Assembly (NCBI RefSeq): GCF_002119805.1
Contig: NZ_CP021059.1
Span: 2,294,001 to 2,358,000, forward strand
DNA length: 64,000 bases
Origin: Macrococcoides canis
Lineage (GTDB): Bacteria > Bacillota > Bacilli > Staphylococcales > Staphylococcaceae
Direction: 5' to 3'
Of this stretch, positions 1 to 14,753 are shown piece by piece; position 1 is the first letter of the stretch; each line of letters starts with the position of its first letter. Below the pieces are notes generated by a model, which was not told the DNA's origin, searched no databases, and saw nothing but the letters and a program-made list of their open reading frames with translations. The position numbers and the translations under genes were made by a program.

Positions 1-1033
1 CTTTGATAAATGTCTGCCCAATGAACCCACGGCCAGATTCAATTAGTGATTCCATAAATTCACTATTCTCACGGATTGCAGCATCTTTCGCTTCAATCAC
101 TCGATTATATTCATCAATTACGATGATGGCATCTTCTTTAAAATAATCTGCAATTGTCGTCTCTTCACGATAAGCGAACTTAACCATACGTCGTAAAATA
201 TTATGATTAAGCAACTCCGTCATGTTCAGCTTTACTGTTTCATATGTTTCTCTTAAATCATCTCTGACATTCGTCTTAATCTTCGTACGCGTGTTCTCAA
301 ATGCTTCGCTGAGATTTTCCGACATCAATTCTAAATCTTCTGCTGAAAAGATAAATTCACTTGCAGTAGATAATTCTACTTTGTCTATATTATGCAGCGA
401 ACGTTGACTGTCGATATCAAATGCACGTATCGAGTCTACTTCTGTATCAAACAGTTCTATACGTACAGGTTCACCAATCATTGGGTATATATCAATGAGC
501 CCTCCACGAACGGAAAATTCTCCTAATGTCGTTACTCGTTCTGTCTTTTGGTAACCCATATCAATGAGTCGTTGCTGCACTTCCACTAAGTCTATATCAA
601 TACCTAACGTAATTTCTAAATGATATTTTAGGAAAGTTTCTTTTTGACTAATTAATTTTTCGAGTCCATTTACTGGAATGAGAAATAGCCCATTTTGACC
701 TTTTGCCAAATGGGTAAGGGTTCTTATACGTTCTTGCATAAGATCGGGACTCTTTGTAGAGAATTCTTCAATCATAATATCTTGTACAGGAAATTTAAAA
801 ACATCTTCTTCATTCACCAGTTGTACAAGATCTCTTTCTAGTCTTTCAGCTTGATAAAGGTTGCTTGTAATAACAACCATCTGTTTTTGATGATGCATGT
901 AACTTTCAGCGAGCATCATCGCTTTTGCAGATGGATTTAATCCAGTAATTAATATATTTTTATTACCGATTGCATTGTTATAATCTTGAAATCGCTCATC
1001 TTTATATATCAGTTTATCAATTATTTGTTTCAT
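1..1033 (-). CDS. mfd: Transcription-repair coupling factor Mfd, N-terminal part (runs off the left edge)
   Basis: Mfd is a DNA translocase that removes stalled RNA polymerase and recruits UvrA. About 344 N-terminal codons are present, starting at the ATG at 1031-1033. This part corresponds to the UvrB-like damage-recognition domains; residues such as [14 protein letters not shown] near the middle are typical of the Mfd/UvrB N-terminal fold. The helicase and RNA-polymerase-binding domains lie outside the window. The start overlaps the pth stop codon (ATGA), as in Bacillus and Staphylococcus, where pth-mfd is conserved. Identity rests on family recall and neighbour order. Confidence 0.93.
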   Translation of the reverse strand, partial: MKQIIDKLIYKDERFQDYNNAIGNKNILITGLNPSAKAMMLAESYMHHQKQMVVITSNLYQAERLERDLVQLVNEEDVFKFPVQDIMIEEFSTKSPDLMQERIRTLTHLAKGQNGLFLIPVNGLEKLISQKETFLKYHLEITLGIDIDLVEVQQRLIDMGYQKTERVTTLGEFSVRGGLIDIYPMIGEPVRIELFDTEVDSIRAFDIDSQRSLHNIDKVELSTASEFIFSAEDLELMSENLSEAFENTRTKIKTNVRDDLRETYETVKLNMTELLNHNILRRMVKFAYREETTIADYFKEDAIIVIDEYNRVIEAKDAAIRENSEFMESLIESGRGFIGQTFIK

Positions 1034-1599
1034 ACATCACCATTATACTGATTCATAATATTTTCAAATTTTTCACCTGCGATGAATGCTTCTACCGCTT
1101 TAATCGTCTGATCCATTACCTTATCCATAATAATCATTTCATCATTAGTAAATTTCTGTAATACAAAATCTACAACCTTTATGTGGCCTGTCGGTCTTCC
1201 AATTCCAATTCTAATTCTTTTAAACTGATCTGTTCCTAGATGCTGAATCAATGATCTAATACCATTATGTCCACCTGCCGAACCTTTTTGACGTAAACGT
1301 AATCTACCAGGCGGCATATCTAAATCATCATATAGCACAAGCAGGTCCTCAGTCGAAACGTTAAAATAGTCTATCAATGGTCTTACTGCTTCGCCAGATA
1401 AGTTCATATACGTCATCGGTTCAATAAGCAGTACCTTTTCACCATTTATCATCGCAATTGTATAGAGTCCTTTGAATTTCTGTTGATTGAGCTCTAAATT
1501 ATATGACTCAACCAAACGATCGACTACCATAAAACCTATATTATGTCTTGTTAATTCATATTTCTTTCCAATATTCCCTAAACCAACAATGCACTTCAT
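1030..1599 (-). CDS. pth: Peptidyl-tRNA hydrolase
   Basis: Cleaves peptidyl-tRNAs released from stalled ribosomes, freeing the tRNA. The 189-residue protein is of usual length. It opens with the family signature [18 protein letters not shown], which holds the catalytic His near residue 20 and the active-site Asn near residue 8. Internal motifs [14 protein letters not shown] and [11 protein letters not shown] are the other conserved substrate-binding loops. It sits between rplY upstream and mfd downstream and overlaps the mfd start by a few bases, so the two are probably translated together. Confidence 0.97.
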   Translation of the reverse strand: MKCIVGLGNIGKKYELTRHNIGFMVVDRLVESYNLELNQQKFKGLYTIAMINGEKVLLIEPMTYMNLSGEAVRPLIDYFNVSTEDLLVLYDDLDMPPGRLRLRQKGSAGGHNGIRSLIQHLGTDQFKRIRIGIGRPTGHIKVVDFVLQKFTNDEMIIMDKVMDQTIKAVEAFIAGEKFENIMNQYNGDV

Positions 1600-1667
1600 A
1601 ACTTATTCCTCCGAATTAATAATACTTCCATTATAGACAAATTATAATAATAATTCATTAAAGACAT

Positions 1668-1700
1668 AAAAAAGGGATGAGACTATAGGCCTCATCCCTT
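1668..1700 (-). terminator. Rho-independent terminator after rplY
   Basis: Ten-base arms AAGGGATGAG and CTCATCCCTT are followed on the minus strand by a T run. It lies directly after the rplY stop and before pth. Confidence 0.85.
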
Positions 1701-1712
1701 AAAACCAATCTA

Positions 1713-2381
1713 TTATTCAGCTTTTTCTTCGCCTTCATTGTTTTCTTCAGTGCTTTCTTCGCCTTCAGCATTCTCTTCAGAAGCTTCTTCACCTTCAACA
1801 GCTTCGCCTTCTTCTTCTTCTGGCTCTTCTTCAACTGTTGGTGGAACAACTGATACAATTGCTTCATCATCTTCATTGTTAATTGTATATGCTTTATCAG
1901 CTTTTAAATCTCCGACCATAATAGAATCTCCGATATTTAATTCAGTTACATCTACTTCAATTGATTCAGGGATTTCGTCTGGTGTCGCTGTTACTGATAA
2001 CTGGAATAATGGTTGTTGAACAACGCCGCCTTCTTTAGCGCCTTCAGCTTCCCCTGTTAAGTTTACAACAACATCTACTGTTAATTCAGATTTCATGTTG
2101 ATTGCTAAGAAATCGATGTGTGTAATCTTATTTTTAAGAGGATCAATCTGATAATCAGAAACCATAACTTTAATAGATTTTGAACCTACTCCTAATTCGA
2201 TAACACCGTTACGTCCTACTTCGCGGATAACTTTGATGAATTCAGGCTCATCCACTTTAACTGCAGTATTTGATGCACCGTAACCATAAACAACTGCTGG
2301 AATTTTACCTTCATTTCTAATTTTGTTTAATTCACCTTTAGTTTGTTTACCTTTTCTAATAATTGCTTTTAATGAAGTCAT
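1713..2381 (-). CDS. rplY: Large ribosomal subunit protein bL25, CTC/TL5 type
   Basis: Binds 5S rRNA in the large subunit; the Bacillus homologue Ctc is a general stress protein. The 222-residue protein has the N-terminal L25 beta barrel (about 1-95) and the CTC-specific C-terminal domain (about 96-185). The end (about 186-222) is an almost entirely acidic, low-complexity Glu-rich tail. It follows prs, as in Bacillus and Staphylococcus, separated by the prs terminator. I found no convincing SigB promoter upstream, although ctc is SigB-controlled in Bacillus. Confidence 0.95.
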   Translation of the reverse strand: MTSLKAIIRKGKQTKGELNKIRNEGKIPAVVYGYGASNTAVKVDEPEFIKVIREVGRNGVIELGVGSKSIKVMVSDYQIDPLKNKITHIDFLAINMKSELTVDVVVNLTGEAEGAKEGGVVQQPLFQLSVTATPDEIPESIEVDVTELNIGDSIMVGDLKADKAYTINNEDDEAIVSVVPPTVEEEPEEEEGEAVEGEEASEENAEGEESTEENNEGEEKAE

Positions 2382-2525
2382 AATATAATCTCCTTTGTGC
2401 GCTTTAATGCGCTCCTACGTTTACCCATCAGTTGTGAAAACCTGCTTGTAAAACGTTTATTTTGTTCGTCATAAATAATAAATACCCATTTATTTAACTA
2501 CTAAACATATTTTATTATTTTATTT

Positions 2526-2559
2526 TAAAAAAACACAAATCCATAATGGATTTGTGTTC
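2526..2559 (-). terminator. Rho-independent terminator after prs
   Basis: The arms ACACAAATCCA and TGGATTTGTGT form a long stem followed by seven T on the minus strand. It ends the glmU-prs transcript just upstream of the rplY leader. Confidence 0.88.
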
Positions 2560-2567
2560 TCTATCTT

Positions 2568-3533
2568 TTAATCGAATAATATACTTACTGATTCTTGTTC
2601 ATATACACGTACAATGGCTTGTGCTAAAAGTTCTCCAACAGATAGTTGCTTAATCTTAGCTGGCTTATTCTCTTCTGGCAGAAGAATAGAATTTGTTACG
2701 ACCAATTCTTTAATCGCTGAATCATCAATACGTTGATATGCAGGCCCAGATAGTACAGGGTGGGTACAACATGCATATACTTCTTTAGCTCCTTTATCAA
2801 TCAGAGCTTGAGCAGCAAGTGTAATTGTACCTGCAGTGTCAATAATATCATCGATGATAATCGCTGTCTTACCATTGATATCTCCTACGATATTCATAAC
2901 TTCTGCTACATTTGGTTTTGGACGACGTTTATCAATAATCGCAATCGGAGCTTTTAATCGATCCGCCATCTTACGTGCACGTGTTACGCCGCCATGGTCA
3001 GGTGATACAACAACGATAGACTCTTTATCAATCTCTTCTTTCGCATCGAAATAATCTGAAAGAATTGGAACACCCATTAAGTGGTCAATCGGAATATTAA
3101 AGAATCCTTGAATTTGTGGTGCATGTAAATCAAGCGCAATTACGCGGTCTGCTCCTGCTTTTTCCATCATATCTGCAACAAGTTTCGCTGTGATTGGTTC
3201 ACGACTTCTTGCTTTACGATCTTGTCTTGCATATCCATAATACGGCATAACGATATTGATTGTTTCTGCAGAAGCACGCTTTAATGCATCTATCATAATT
3301 AAAAGTTCCATTAAGTGTTCATTAACAGGATTTGAAGTAGGTTGAACGATAAACACATCACACCCACGAATACTTTCTTCAATATTAATCTGAACTTCTC
3401 CGTCACTAAAACGTTTTACACTTGATTTCCCTAAAGGAATGCCTACAACTTTAGCAATTTCTTCTGCTAAAGGTTTGTTACCATTTAATGCAAAGATTTT
3501 TAAAGACGTATTCTTATATTCGCTGTTCATCAT
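2568..3533 (-). CDS. prs: Ribose-phosphate pyrophosphokinase
   Basis: Makes PRPP from ribose 5-phosphate and ATP, feeding purine, pyrimidine, His and Trp synthesis. The 321-residue protein shows the PRPP-binding signature at about residues 218-230 ([13 protein letters not shown]), the flexible-loop region with [13 protein letters not shown], and the DHGGVTRAR segment of class I PRPP synthetases. A GGGGG ribosome-binding site lies before tandem ATG codons; either may be used. It is 31 bp behind glmU and probably cotranscribed with it. Confidence 0.97.
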   Translation of the reverse strand: MMNSEYKNTSLKIFALNGNKPLAEEIAKVVGIPLGKSSVKRFSDGEVQINIEESIRGCDVFIVQPTSNPVNEHLMELLIMIDALKRASAETINIVMPYYGYARQDRKARSREPITAKLVADMMEKAGADRVIALDLHAPQIQGFFNIPIDHLMGVPILSDYFDAKEEIDKESIVVVSPDHGGVTRARKMADRLKAPIAIIDKRRPKPNVAEVMNIVGDINGKTAIIIDDIIDTAGTITLAAQALIDKGAKEVYACCTHPVLSGPAYQRIDDSAIKELVVTNSILLPEENKPAKIKQLSVGELLAQAIVRVYEQESVSILFD

Positions 3534-3564
3534 TTTTTAAGCCCCCATTTTGAAATATGAATAT

Positions 3565-4995
<1,431 letters not shown>

Positions 4996-5072
4996 TTAAC
5001 ATAGTTTTTATGCATTTAGGATAATTTTCGGGAGGCATCGAAAGCAAATTTTGAAAGCGCCGACAATCCAAT

Positions 5073-5104
5073 AAAAAAAAGATAGGCATCTGCCTATCTT
5101 TTTT
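5073..5104 (-). terminator. Rho-independent terminator after spoVG
   Basis: The stem AGATAGGCA/TGCCTATCT is followed on the minus strand by eight T, immediately after the spoVG stop codon. Confidence 0.88.
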
Positions 5105-5471
5105 ATGCTTTTAAATCTTCTGATAACGTCGTCTGTGAATCAGATTCCTCTAATTGTGATGGCGCTTCACTAGTAGCATCTTCAGCAACATCTACAGTGT
5201 TTGTACCAGGTTCCACTGCTTCTGTTTCATCGTAAACTTTCATAACTGCTTCTTGAATTTCTTGTCGCATTTCGCTATTGATAGGATGTGCGATATCGCG
5301 AAATTCTCCATCAGATGTTCGTTTACTTGGCATTGCTACAAAAAGACCGTTGTTTCCTTCAATTACTCTTAGATCATGTATAACGAATGCTTCGTCCAAT
5401 GTGATTGATACTAATGCTTTCATTCTACTATCTGTAACTAATTTTCTCATTCTTACATCTGTGACTTTCAT
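5103..5471 (-). CDS. spoVG: SpoVG regulatory protein
   Basis: Small site-specific nucleic-acid-binding regulator, tied to virulence and cell-wall traits in staphylococci. Residues 1-84 match the conserved core, beginning [11 protein letters not shown] and containing [17 protein letters not shown]. The remaining 38 residues are an acidic, Ser/Thr-rich tail, making 122 residues against roughly 85-100 in most relatives I know. It follows ridA by 40 bp, in the conserved purR-ridA-spoVG-glmU order. Confidence 0.95.
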   Translation of the reverse strand: MKVTDVRMRKLVTDSRMKALVSITLDEAFVIHDLRVIEGNNGLFVAMPSKRTSDGEFRDIAHPINSEMRQEIQEAVMKVYDETEAVEPGTNTVDVAEDATSEAPSQLEESDSQTTLSEDLKA

Positions 5472-5511
5472 GCTGAGTAGCCTCCCAATATAAATGTAAG
5501 TTAATGCTCGT

Positions 5512-5886
5512 TTATAGTTTCAGGGCCACCGCTTCGATTTCAACTTTTACGTCTTTAGGTAATCTACTCACTTCAACACAACTTCTTGCAGGTAAATGCG
5601 TATTAAAATACTCACCATAGACTTCATTGATTAACGGAAAATCATTCATATCACTAATAAAGATTGTCGTTTTAACTACGCTATCCAAACTAGCTCCGCT
5701 ATCCTTTAGTACTGCTGATAAGTTTTCCAGAACTTGTTTCGTTTGTTCCTGGACATCTTCACTGATTAATTCACCTTGAAGCGTCAAAGGGATTTGTCCG
5801 CTCGTATAAACCATATTGTTTACAACTACTGCATGGCAGTAAGGACCGATAGCTTCTAGTGCATTTTTAGAAAAAACTTTTTTCAT
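5512..5886 (-). CDS. ridA: RidA/YabJ family enamine/imine deaminase
   Basis: Hydrolyses reactive 2-aminoacrylate and related enamines from PLP enzymes; the Bacillus homologue YabJ also affects purine regulation. The 124-residue protein is of standard length. It carries the family motifs SGQIPL near the N-terminus and the signature around [21 protein letters not shown], with the substrate-binding Arg of PARSCVEV. Its ATG overlaps the purR stop by one base, so it is cotranscribed with purR. Confidence 0.95.
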   Translation of the reverse strand: MKKVFSKNALEAIGPYCHAVVVNNMVYTSGQIPLTLQGELISEDVQEQTKQVLENLSAVLKDSGASLDSVVKTTIFISDMNDFPLINEVYGEYFNTHLPARSCVEVSRLPKDVKVEIEAVALKL

Positions 5887-6728
5887 TATAAATTTCTCCC
5901 CACTTTAGAAAATTTGTCTAAGCAATTACCTTCTTCAACAGTAAAAGATTGATTATATTCATCTACATTAGATAATTTCACCAAAGAGGTATAGTCCTGA
6001 ATCAGACGATTCTTAACTTCTTTCGATTCTACTAGTACTGTTACCCCTTTTACTGTCGCTTTAAACTCATTCATTAAATTCATTACTCCTGTTATAGAGC
6101 CTCCCGCACGCATAAAATCATCAACGATCAATACTTTTGAACCTTCTGGAAGCGTACGTTTTGATAATACCATCGTTTCTATCTTTCTAGAAGACCCAGA
6201 AACATAGTTGATAGACACTGTAGATCCCTCTGTTACTTTATTATCTTTCCTTATCACTACAACCGGCAAGTTAAGAATACTTGCTACAGCATTCGCCAAA
6301 GAGATACCTTTCGTAGCAATCGTCACTACTGCATCTATTTCTTCGTTCATATACATCGTAGCAATCAATTTACCTACTTGGCCAAGCAACCTTGGGCTAC
6401 CAACCACATCAGACATGAATAAATAGCCCCCGGGCAATAATCTTTCCTTCTCTTGCAACATGCTGCACAACGTATTAATCAGTCTTTCTGCTTCATCATA
6501 ATACATTCTATGTCTGAATGTTACACCGCCACTTGCTCCCGCGGTTGTAGTAATAATTCCAATCTCTTCTTTTTCGAAGGTATCTTTAATAATTTGTACA
6601 TCCTCACTTATTGAAGACTTAGCCTGTCCAAACTTTTCTACAAAGTAGGTTAATGGCACAAGCTCATTTGGATGGCTTAACAAATAACTCGTCATGTAGA
6701 CGATACGTTCACTCCTCTTAAATTTCAT
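5886..6728 (-). CDS. purR: Pur operon repressor PurR
   Basis: PRPP-responsive regulator of purine genes in Firmicutes. An N-terminal winged helix (about 1-75) is followed by a phosphoribosyltransferase-like domain with the PRPP loop [14 protein letters not shown] chose the ATG at 6728, four codons inside the longest frame, because GAGGG lies just before it; the protein is then 280 residues. It heads a purR-ridA-spoVG group downstream of ispE. I did not see PurR boxes upstream of genes in this window. Confidence 0.95.
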   Translation of the reverse strand: MKFKRSERIVYMTSYLLSHPNELVPLTYFVEKFGQAKSSISEDVQIIKDTFEKEEIGIITTTAGASGGVTFRHRMYYDEAERLINTLCSMLQEKERLLPGGYLFMSDVVGSPRLLGQVGKLIATMYMNEEIDAVVTIATKGISLANAVASILNLPVVVIRKDNKVTEGSTVSINYVSGSSRKIETMVLSKRTLPEGSKVLIVDDFMRAGGSITGVMNLMNEFKATVKGVTVLVESKEVKNRLIQDYTSLVKLSNVDEYNQSFTVEEGNCLDKFSKVGRNL

Positions 6729-6785
6729 AAAATCCCTCATTTACGCATGATATATGTTTAATATACCATAAATGTTCGGTTTTCC

Positions 6786-7637
6786 CTACCCCAGCATTCT
6801 TACCATATATACTTCTTTGCAGCATCCTTTTAATGCATTGACTACACTTTTAGCTTGGCGTTCCTTTGCTGCTAATCCATATACTGTAGGCCCACTGCCA
6901 CTCATCATAGAAGCATCTGCTCCAGCTTTCATCATCGTATCTTTAAGCATCTGAATAACAGGATGCATTTCTATCGTTACCGCTTCTAGTCTATTCCCTA
7001 AAGCGCGCACCATCTCCTGGTAATCACCTTCTTCAATCGCACGTCTACATCTCTCGTTCTCGATTGGTTCATGTGATCGGGATAAATCAAGCGCACTATA
7101 AACCTCTTGCGTAGAGACACTGATTTCTGGTTTCGCTAATATTACCCAGCATGAAGGCGGTTTCGGTAAATGCTCAAGTACTTCACCACGACCTGTACAA
7201 AGTGTTGTTCTACCGTATATACAAAATGGAATATCCGAACCAATTTCACTTGAAAGTTCTGCTAAAGTTTCAAGCGGTAAATTCAATTCAAACAGCTTGT
7301 TCATTCCGCGAAAAGTCGCAGCAGCATCACTAGAACCTCCTGCTAACCCTGCCGCGATCGGAATAGTTTTATCAAGCGTAATCGTTACTCCAGATTTAAT
7401 ATTGTAACGCTCAATCATAAGTTCTGCAGCCTTATAAGCTAAGTTTCTATGATCGTTTGGCACGTAGCGATGCTCTATTTTGAGTACAATTTTTTTATCT
7501 TTTCTCTTCTCCAAAGTCAGTCGGTCATATAAGTCTACTGTCGTCATTATCATTTCTACTTCGTGATAACCATCATCTCTTTTAAAGAGTGTATCTAGCG
7601 TCAAATTTATTTTAGCTGGTGCATTCTCATAAATCAT
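6786..7637 (-). CDS. ispE: 4-diphosphocytidyl-2-C-methyl-D-erythritol kinase
   Basis: GHMP kinase of the IspE family. The 283-residue protein has the GHMP ATP loop [15 protein letters not shown] near residues 90-105 and the C-terminal glycine-rich [13 protein letters not shown]. The Bacillus orthologue acts in the MEP isoprenoid pathway. Staphylococci use mevalonate yet keep this gene, so its substrate in this lineage is less certain. The veg-ispE-purR order is conserved. Confidence 0.93.
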   Translation of the reverse strand: MIYENAPAKINLTLDTLFKRDDGYHEVEMIMTTVDLYDRLTLEKRKDKKIVLKIEHRYVPNDHRNLAYKAAELMIERYNIKSGVTITLDKTIPIAAGLAGGSSDAAATFRGMNKLFELNLPLETLAELSSEIGSDIPFCIYGRTTLCTGRGEVLEHLPKPPSCWVILAKPEISVSTQEVYSALDLSRSHEPIENERCRRAIEEGDYQEMVRALGNRLEAVTIEMHPVIQMLKDTMMKAGADASMMSGSGPTVYGLAAKERQAKSVVNALKGCCKEVYMVRMLG

Positions 7638-7721
7638 ATATCGTCCTCGCTCAATTAATTAATAAAGTTATTTTATCACAATTCGAATTCTAAATTGTCG
7701 ATTGATTAAAGAAAATAGGAA

Positions 7722-7762
7722 AATAAAAAAATAAAGCATATTCTCTTCAGAGAGAATATGCT
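7722..7762 (-). terminator. Rho-independent terminator after veg
   Basis: A 12-bp inverted repeat GCATATTCTCTT/AGAGAATATGC is followed on the minus strand by a T-rich run, just past the veg stop. Confidence 0.8.
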
Positions 7763-7769
7763 TCGTTAA

Positions 7770-8033
7770 TTATTGTACAAGAAATTCTTCTTGTTGCTCG
7801 TTCACAAATGTTACTTGTACGTTTTCTGTTAAAACGTCAGTGTATGTATAAGACACACGTTCAAAATTATGTTTATCCTGGTCTAGTTCAACCACGAAAA
7901 CTGATGGATAAGTTTCTTTGAGTACGCCACGGCGTTCAATCAACTTTTTACGTCCTCCATTAGCTCTTAGTACAATACGATTACCTAACTGACAGTCAAG
8001 AATTTTTTTGATGTCTACTAATGTTTTTGGCAT
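7770..8033 (-). CDS. veg: Veg family protein
   Basis: Small, highly expressed Firmicutes protein; in Bacillus it stimulates biofilm matrix genes. The 87-residue product begins [12 protein letters not shown] and carries the typical [14 protein letters not shown] segment. I placed the start at 8033, well inside the longest frame, because AGGTGGG precedes this ATG and the longer frame would run back through the promoter. It lies between ksgA and ispE, as in Bacillus. Confidence 0.95.
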   Translation of the reverse strand: MPKTLVDIKKILDCQLGNRIVLRANGGRKKLIERRGVLKETYPSVFVVELDQDKHNFERVSYTYTDVLTENVQVTFVNEQQEEFLVQ

Positions 8034-8058
8034 AATGACCCACCTCGCTATGCCATTT

Positions 8059-8087
8059 ATTATAGCATTATAGTAAAAAATAGTCAA
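8059..8087 (-). promoter_or_regulatory. Strong SigA promoter of veg
   Basis: On the minus strand TTGACT (8082-8087), a 17-bp spacer and TATAAT (8059-8064) form a near-consensus promoter. Veg is known for a very strong promoter in Bacillus. Confidence 0.85.
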
Positions 8088-8131
8088 TAAAATTTTTAAT
8101 TTTAACAATTTTATTTTCTATTGTCAACGTT

Positions 8132-9567
<1,436 letters not shown>

Positions 9568-9615
9568 CTCTATCTATCCTTTACATTTATACAATAAAAC
9601 ATTATACGTTATATA

Positions 9616-9648
9616 TAAAAAAAAGACCACGTCCGTAATACGTGGTCG
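9616..9648 (-). terminator. Rho-independent terminator after the DoxX-like gene
   Basis: GACCACG and CGTGGTC arms are followed on the minus strand by eight T. It separates the DoxX-like gene from rnmV. Confidence 0.88.
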
Positions 9649-9665
9649 TTATCGCTACTATTATC

Positions 9666-10178
9666 TTAAACTGCTGTTCGGTCAGGATAGTAATTGAAAA
9701 ATCTCATGAATTTAGAATCAACTTTTCTACCAATCACCCTATCAACACCTAATACTCCAGCATTATATCCTCCCATAAATATGAAGATACTTATCAAAAT
9801 AAACAGCGGGTTAACAGATATCGTACCAGCAAATAAAAATAAGAAATTCAACGTCATTCCTATCAGTGAACCTACCGATGCAAAAAGTCCTAGAATCAGC
9901 ATCAGTCCTACAGCAACTTCAAGTACAGGAATAAGAATATTCACTACTTTTCCCATAGGCGTTACAACATTCTCTAAAAAGCTAACATAGAGTGGGTATT
10001 GAGCTCCTCCTGCCATAGATTCAACAGGATGCGCGGTTACACCTTTAAGATAACCAGTAGCATCAAAACCTTTCGTAAATTTACCGATACCGCTCATTAA
10101 CCATTGGAAACCTAGATAAAGACGAAGGAACAATAAAATGACTGAAGCAACTTTACTTTTTTGTAACCAATGAATCAT
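9666..10178 (-). CDS. DoxX family membrane protein
   Basis: Four predicted membrane helices in 170 residues, with the DoxX-type opening LRLYLGFQWLMSGIGKF and an internal PVLEVAVGLMLILGLF helix. DoxX relatives are linked to redox or thiol-stress functions in some bacteria; no specific role can be read here. I chose the ATG at 10178 because AAGGAG lies about eight bases before it, while the upstream in-frame ATG abuts that site. It is a single gene with its own terminator, set between tatD and rnmV. Confidence 0.85.
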   Translation of the reverse strand: MIHWLQKSKVASVILLFLRLYLGFQWLMSGIGKFTKGFDATGYLKGVTAHPVESMAGGAQYPLYVSFLENVVTPMGKVVNILIPVLEVAVGLMLILGLFASVGSLIGMTLNFLFLFAGTISVNPLFILISIFIFMGGYNAGVLGVDRVIGRKVDSKFMRFFNYYPDRTAV

Positions 10179-10261
10179 GAAAAACATCTCCTTGTTTATT
10201 ATTTATATTTTATATACTTATTATACTGCGTTGTTAACATTTTCACAATATAAAAATGAAT

Positions 10262-10296
10262 AAAAAAAACGGATTAAATCAATATTAATCCGCTTT
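10262..10296 (-). terminator. Rho-independent terminator overlapping the tatD 3' end
   Basis: CGGATTAA and TTAATCCG arms with a T run on the minus strand; the stem includes the final codons of tatD. Confidence 0.8.
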
Positions 10297-11061
10297 TTGT
10301 ATCTTAAATAATCCCTCAGCATTAGCTGTTGTTTGACGTGCTACTTCCTCTAAGGATATGTCTCGCAATTTGGCAATCTCTTCTGCCACCAATCTTACGT
10401 GCATCGGTTCATTACGCTTTCCACGATAAGGATGCGGCGTTAAATACGGCGCATCTGTTTCAACGAGCAGTTTATCAAGTGGCACATGCTTCGCCACTTC
10501 TTTAGGTTGTTTTGCATTTTTGAACGTTACTGGCCCCCCTAAAGAAATAACAAAGTTTAATTTCAATATCTCATCACATGTTTCCGGACTGCCACTGAAG
10601 CTATGCATTACACCGCCAACTTCTTGTGCATTTTCTGATTTCAATATTTCTATTACATCGTGCGTTGCTTCACGATTATGAATTACAATCGGAAGTTTCA
10701 CTTCTTTAGCAAGTTGAATTTGTCGTTTGAATACCTCTTTTTGGATATCTTTCGGAGATTTATCCCAATGATAATCAAGTCCCATTTCACCAATCGCAAC
10801 AATTTTAGGATGTTTTGAAAGTTCTTTTATCCATTCGTAATATTCATCGGTGAAATCGATGGCATCAACTGGATGCCACCCAATAACACCGTATACGAAA
10901 TCATATTCTTCTATTAATTTCATCGTACGTTTAATCGTTTTTTCATCAAATCCGACGACAATCATGCGATCTATCCCATTTCCACGTGCTCTATCAATAA
11001 CTTCTTGTAAATCTTCATCGTATTGATCTGCATTTAAATGTACGTGTGTATCGATTAACAC
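10285..11061 (-). CDS. tatD: TatD family metal-dependent DNase
   Basis: TIM-barrel hydrolase of the TatD family, with 3'-5' exonuclease activity in studied members. The 258-residue protein begins with the metal motif DTHVHLNADQYDED. It also has AIGEMGLDYHW, PIVIHNREATHD, MHSFSGS and LLVETDAPYLTP, the complete set of metal ligands. It lies 14 bp behind metG, the same arrangement as in Bacillus and Staphylococcus. Confidence 0.95.
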   Translation of the reverse strand: MLIDTHVHLNADQYDEDLQEVIDRARGNGIDRMIVVGFDEKTIKRTMKLIEEYDFVYGVIGWHPVDAIDFTDEYYEWIKELSKHPKIVAIGEMGLDYHWDKSPKDIQKEVFKRQIQLAKEVKLPIVIHNREATHDVIEILKSENAQEVGGVMHSFSGSPETCDEILKLNFVISLGGPVTFKNAKQPKEVAKHVPLDKLLVETDAPYLTPHPYRGKRNEPMHVRLVAEEIAKLRDISLEEVARQTTANAEGLFKIQKAD

Positions 11062-11075
11062 AAAATCACTCCTAT

Positions 11076-13058
<1,983 letters not shown>

Positions 13059-13222
13059 TTACTTATTAAATATACATAAAATAAGGGGTTTTTTCAATAT
13101 TACTAATACTTACAATTCGACATGTTATAAAAAACAATACAAATATTAAACATTAAATAATATTAATTATAATTAACAAACATTACTATTTTATTACAAA
13201 TAATATATATAACTTGATTTCA

Positions 13223-13251
13223 TTGACTTTGTAAAAAAACGGTAGTAAACT
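13223..13251 (+). promoter_or_regulatory. SigA promoter of the AbrB-type gene
   Basis: TTGACT (13223-13228), a 17-bp spacer and TAAACT (13246-13251) lie 85 bp before the chosen ATG. The rest of the 13041-13336 gap is AT-rich sequence between the divergent metG and abrB genes; no metG promoter stood out. Confidence 0.6.
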
Positions 13252-13336
13252 CTAATTAAGACAAATGTCGAACAATTTAATTCGAGTGTCGAATTTACTA
13301 ATATTATTAAATATACAATTATATGGGGGAAATAAA

Positions 13337-13624
13337 ATGAAATCTACAGGTATCGTAAGAAAAGTTGACGAATTAGGACGTGTTGTTATTCCAATCGAAT
13401 TACGACGTATTTTAGATATTGCTGAGAAAGATGCTTTAGAAATTTATACAGACGCAGATAAAATTATCTTAAAAAAATATAAGCCTAGCATGACTTGTGC
13501 AGTGACTGGTGATGTTTCTGAAGATAACTATCTATTAGCTGGCGGTAAGCTTGTATTAAGCAAAGAAGGTATTGCACAGTTACTTAAAGAAATCGAAGAA
13601 AAAGAAGAGCAAGAAGAAAAGTAA
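13337..13624 (+). CDS. abrB: AbrB family transition-state regulator
   Basis: Small DNA-binding regulator with a SpoVT/AbrB swapped-hairpin N-terminal domain: MKSTGIVRKVDELGRVVIPIELRR is the defining stretch. The C-terminal half (about 53-82) resembles the AbrB tetramerisation segment CAVTGDV...LAGGKLVLSKEG, and the tail is Glu/Lys-rich. I start at the ATG at 13337, preceded by GGGGGA; this gives 95 residues, the usual length. It is one of the few plus-strand genes, divergent from metG and convergent with rsmI. Confidence 0.93.
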   Translation: MKSTGIVRKVDELGRVVIPIELRRILDIAEKDALEIYTDADKIILKKYKPSMTCAVTGDVSEDNYLLAGGKLVLSKEGIAQLLKEIEEKEEQEEK

Positions 13625-13639
13625 ACACAATATCCATTA

Positions 13640-13668
13640 AAAAAGGTGCCATTTGGCACCTTTTTTTA
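13640..13668. terminator. Bidirectional terminator between abrB and rsmI
   Basis: GGTGCC-ATTT-GGCACC with an A run on one side and seven T on the other can stop transcription from both convergent genes. Confidence 0.9.
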
Positions 13669-14502
13669 ATGTTCAATATGATAAATTTCATATACCTCAT
13701 TCTTCTTTATATCTCTATCAACTGCGGTTTGTTTGATTGCTTCTTTAGATCGCATGCCTGCTTCAATATAATGTATTACATGCTCATACACAGTAAGATC
13801 TGCCCACCAATGTACTTTATCCGCTTCATTTATTGCATCGATTATGATTACAAATTCACCCTTCAAGTTGATTTCATTGTCTAATTTATTATAGATTGCT
13901 TTGACATTCGCTGTCTCCACTTGTTCGAATTTCTTAGTTAATTCTCTTGCGATAGCGACTTTTCTTGTTGCATCGATTTCCATTATCGTTTCAATCGTGT
14001 GTTTCACACGAAACGGTGATTCATAAATAATTGCGGTATGAGGCAACGTCATCAACGATTCTAACCTCTTTTTCTTCTCTTTATCTTTACGTGGTAAAAA
14101 GCCATCAAAAATAAATGAATATGAAGAAATACCACTTGTCATAAGTGCCGAAAGTGCAGCATTTGGGCCAGGTATTGTTTCAACTTTAATTCCTTTATCA
14201 CGGCATTCAACTACGAGCTCATAACCCGGGTCACTAATCAGTGGTAATCCTGCATCTGATACGAGCGCGATATGATTGCCTGATAATAATGTTTCAATCA
14301 GCTGATGCGTGACTTTATCTTTATTATGTTCATGATAACTCTTAAGAGGCGTATCGATATTATAATGCATCGTCAAGGTTCTCGTGACACGCGTATCTTC
14401 ACAATATATATAATCCACTTCTTTTAATATTCTAACCGCCCGAAATGTGATATCTTCCAAATTTCCTATTGGTGTACCTACTAAGTATAATACCCCGGTC
14501 AT
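13666..14502 (-). CDS. rsmI: 16S rRNA (cytidine1402-2'-O)-methyltransferase
   Basis: Modifies C1402 in the small-subunit decoding centre. The 278-residue tetrapyrrole-methylase-fold protein begins LYLVGTPIGNLEDITFRA and has the family motifs EDTRVTRTL and SDAGLPLISDPGYELV, and GPNAALSALMTSG. It overlaps the upstream GIY-YIG gene by four bases, matching the conserved yabB-yazA-yabC order. Confidence 0.96.
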   Translation of the reverse strand: MTGVLYLVGTPIGNLEDITFRAVRILKEVDYIYCEDTRVTRTLTMHYNIDTPLKSYHEHNKDKVTHQLIETLLSGNHIALVSDAGLPLISDPGYELVVECRDKGIKVETIPGPNAALSALMTSGISSYSFIFDGFLPRKDKEKKKRLESLMTLPHTAIIYESPFRVKHTIETIMEIDATRKVAIARELTKKFEQVETANVKAIYNKLDNEINLKGEFVIIIDAINEADKVHWWADLTVYEHVIHYIEAGMRSKEAIKQTAVDRDIKKNEVYEIYHIEH

Positions 14503-14753
14503 GATAAGTCTCCTTTTATGAGCTTAAGTTTCTGAGCTCTAGTCATTTGTTTTATCGCATATTCTCTTTGCATTGCTTCTCGTTTCGTATCAAAGCTTTC
14601 ATCATATACGCGTTCAACAGGTAATCTTACCCTTGTATACTTTGCACCTTTTCCTCTACTATGTATAGCTAACCTTCTATCTAGATGCGTTGTATACCCT
14701 GTATAAAGGGAATCATCCGCACATTTCAGTATATAGACATAATGTTTATCCAT
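14499..14753 (-). CDS. GIY-YIG domain protein (YazA/UPF0213 type)
   Basis: Single-domain GIY-YIG nuclease-fold protein of about 84 residues. YVYILKCADDSLYTGYT carries both halves of the GIY-YIG motif, followed by the conserved Arg of DRRLAIHSRGKGAKYTR. The cellular role of this family is not established. I chose the ATG at 14753, which overlaps the end of the upstream methyltransferase gene by eight bases and has AGG just before it; the longer frame lies inside that gene. Confidence 0.9.
   Translation of the reverse strand: MDKHYVYILKCADDSLYTGYTTHLDRRLAIHSRGKGAKYTRVRLPVERVYDESFDTKREAMQREYAIKQMTRAQKLKLIKGDLS

Noticed and set aside
1658-2019. Lys-rich and Ser-rich frames overlapping rplY
   Set aside because: Shadows of the Glu-rich tail of bL25 read in other frames or on the other strand.
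2382-2480. SigB promoter before rplY/ctc
   Set aside because: A GGGTAA is present on the minus strand, but no GTTT box lies at the required distance.
13265-13336. Upstream extension of the AbrB-type protein
   Set aside because: The extra residues do not match the family, and GGGGGA stands before the internal ATG at 13337.
14000-14015. parS-like sequence in rsmI
   Set aside because: 13 of 16 matches, but the central CACGTG is broken; too weak to call as a site.
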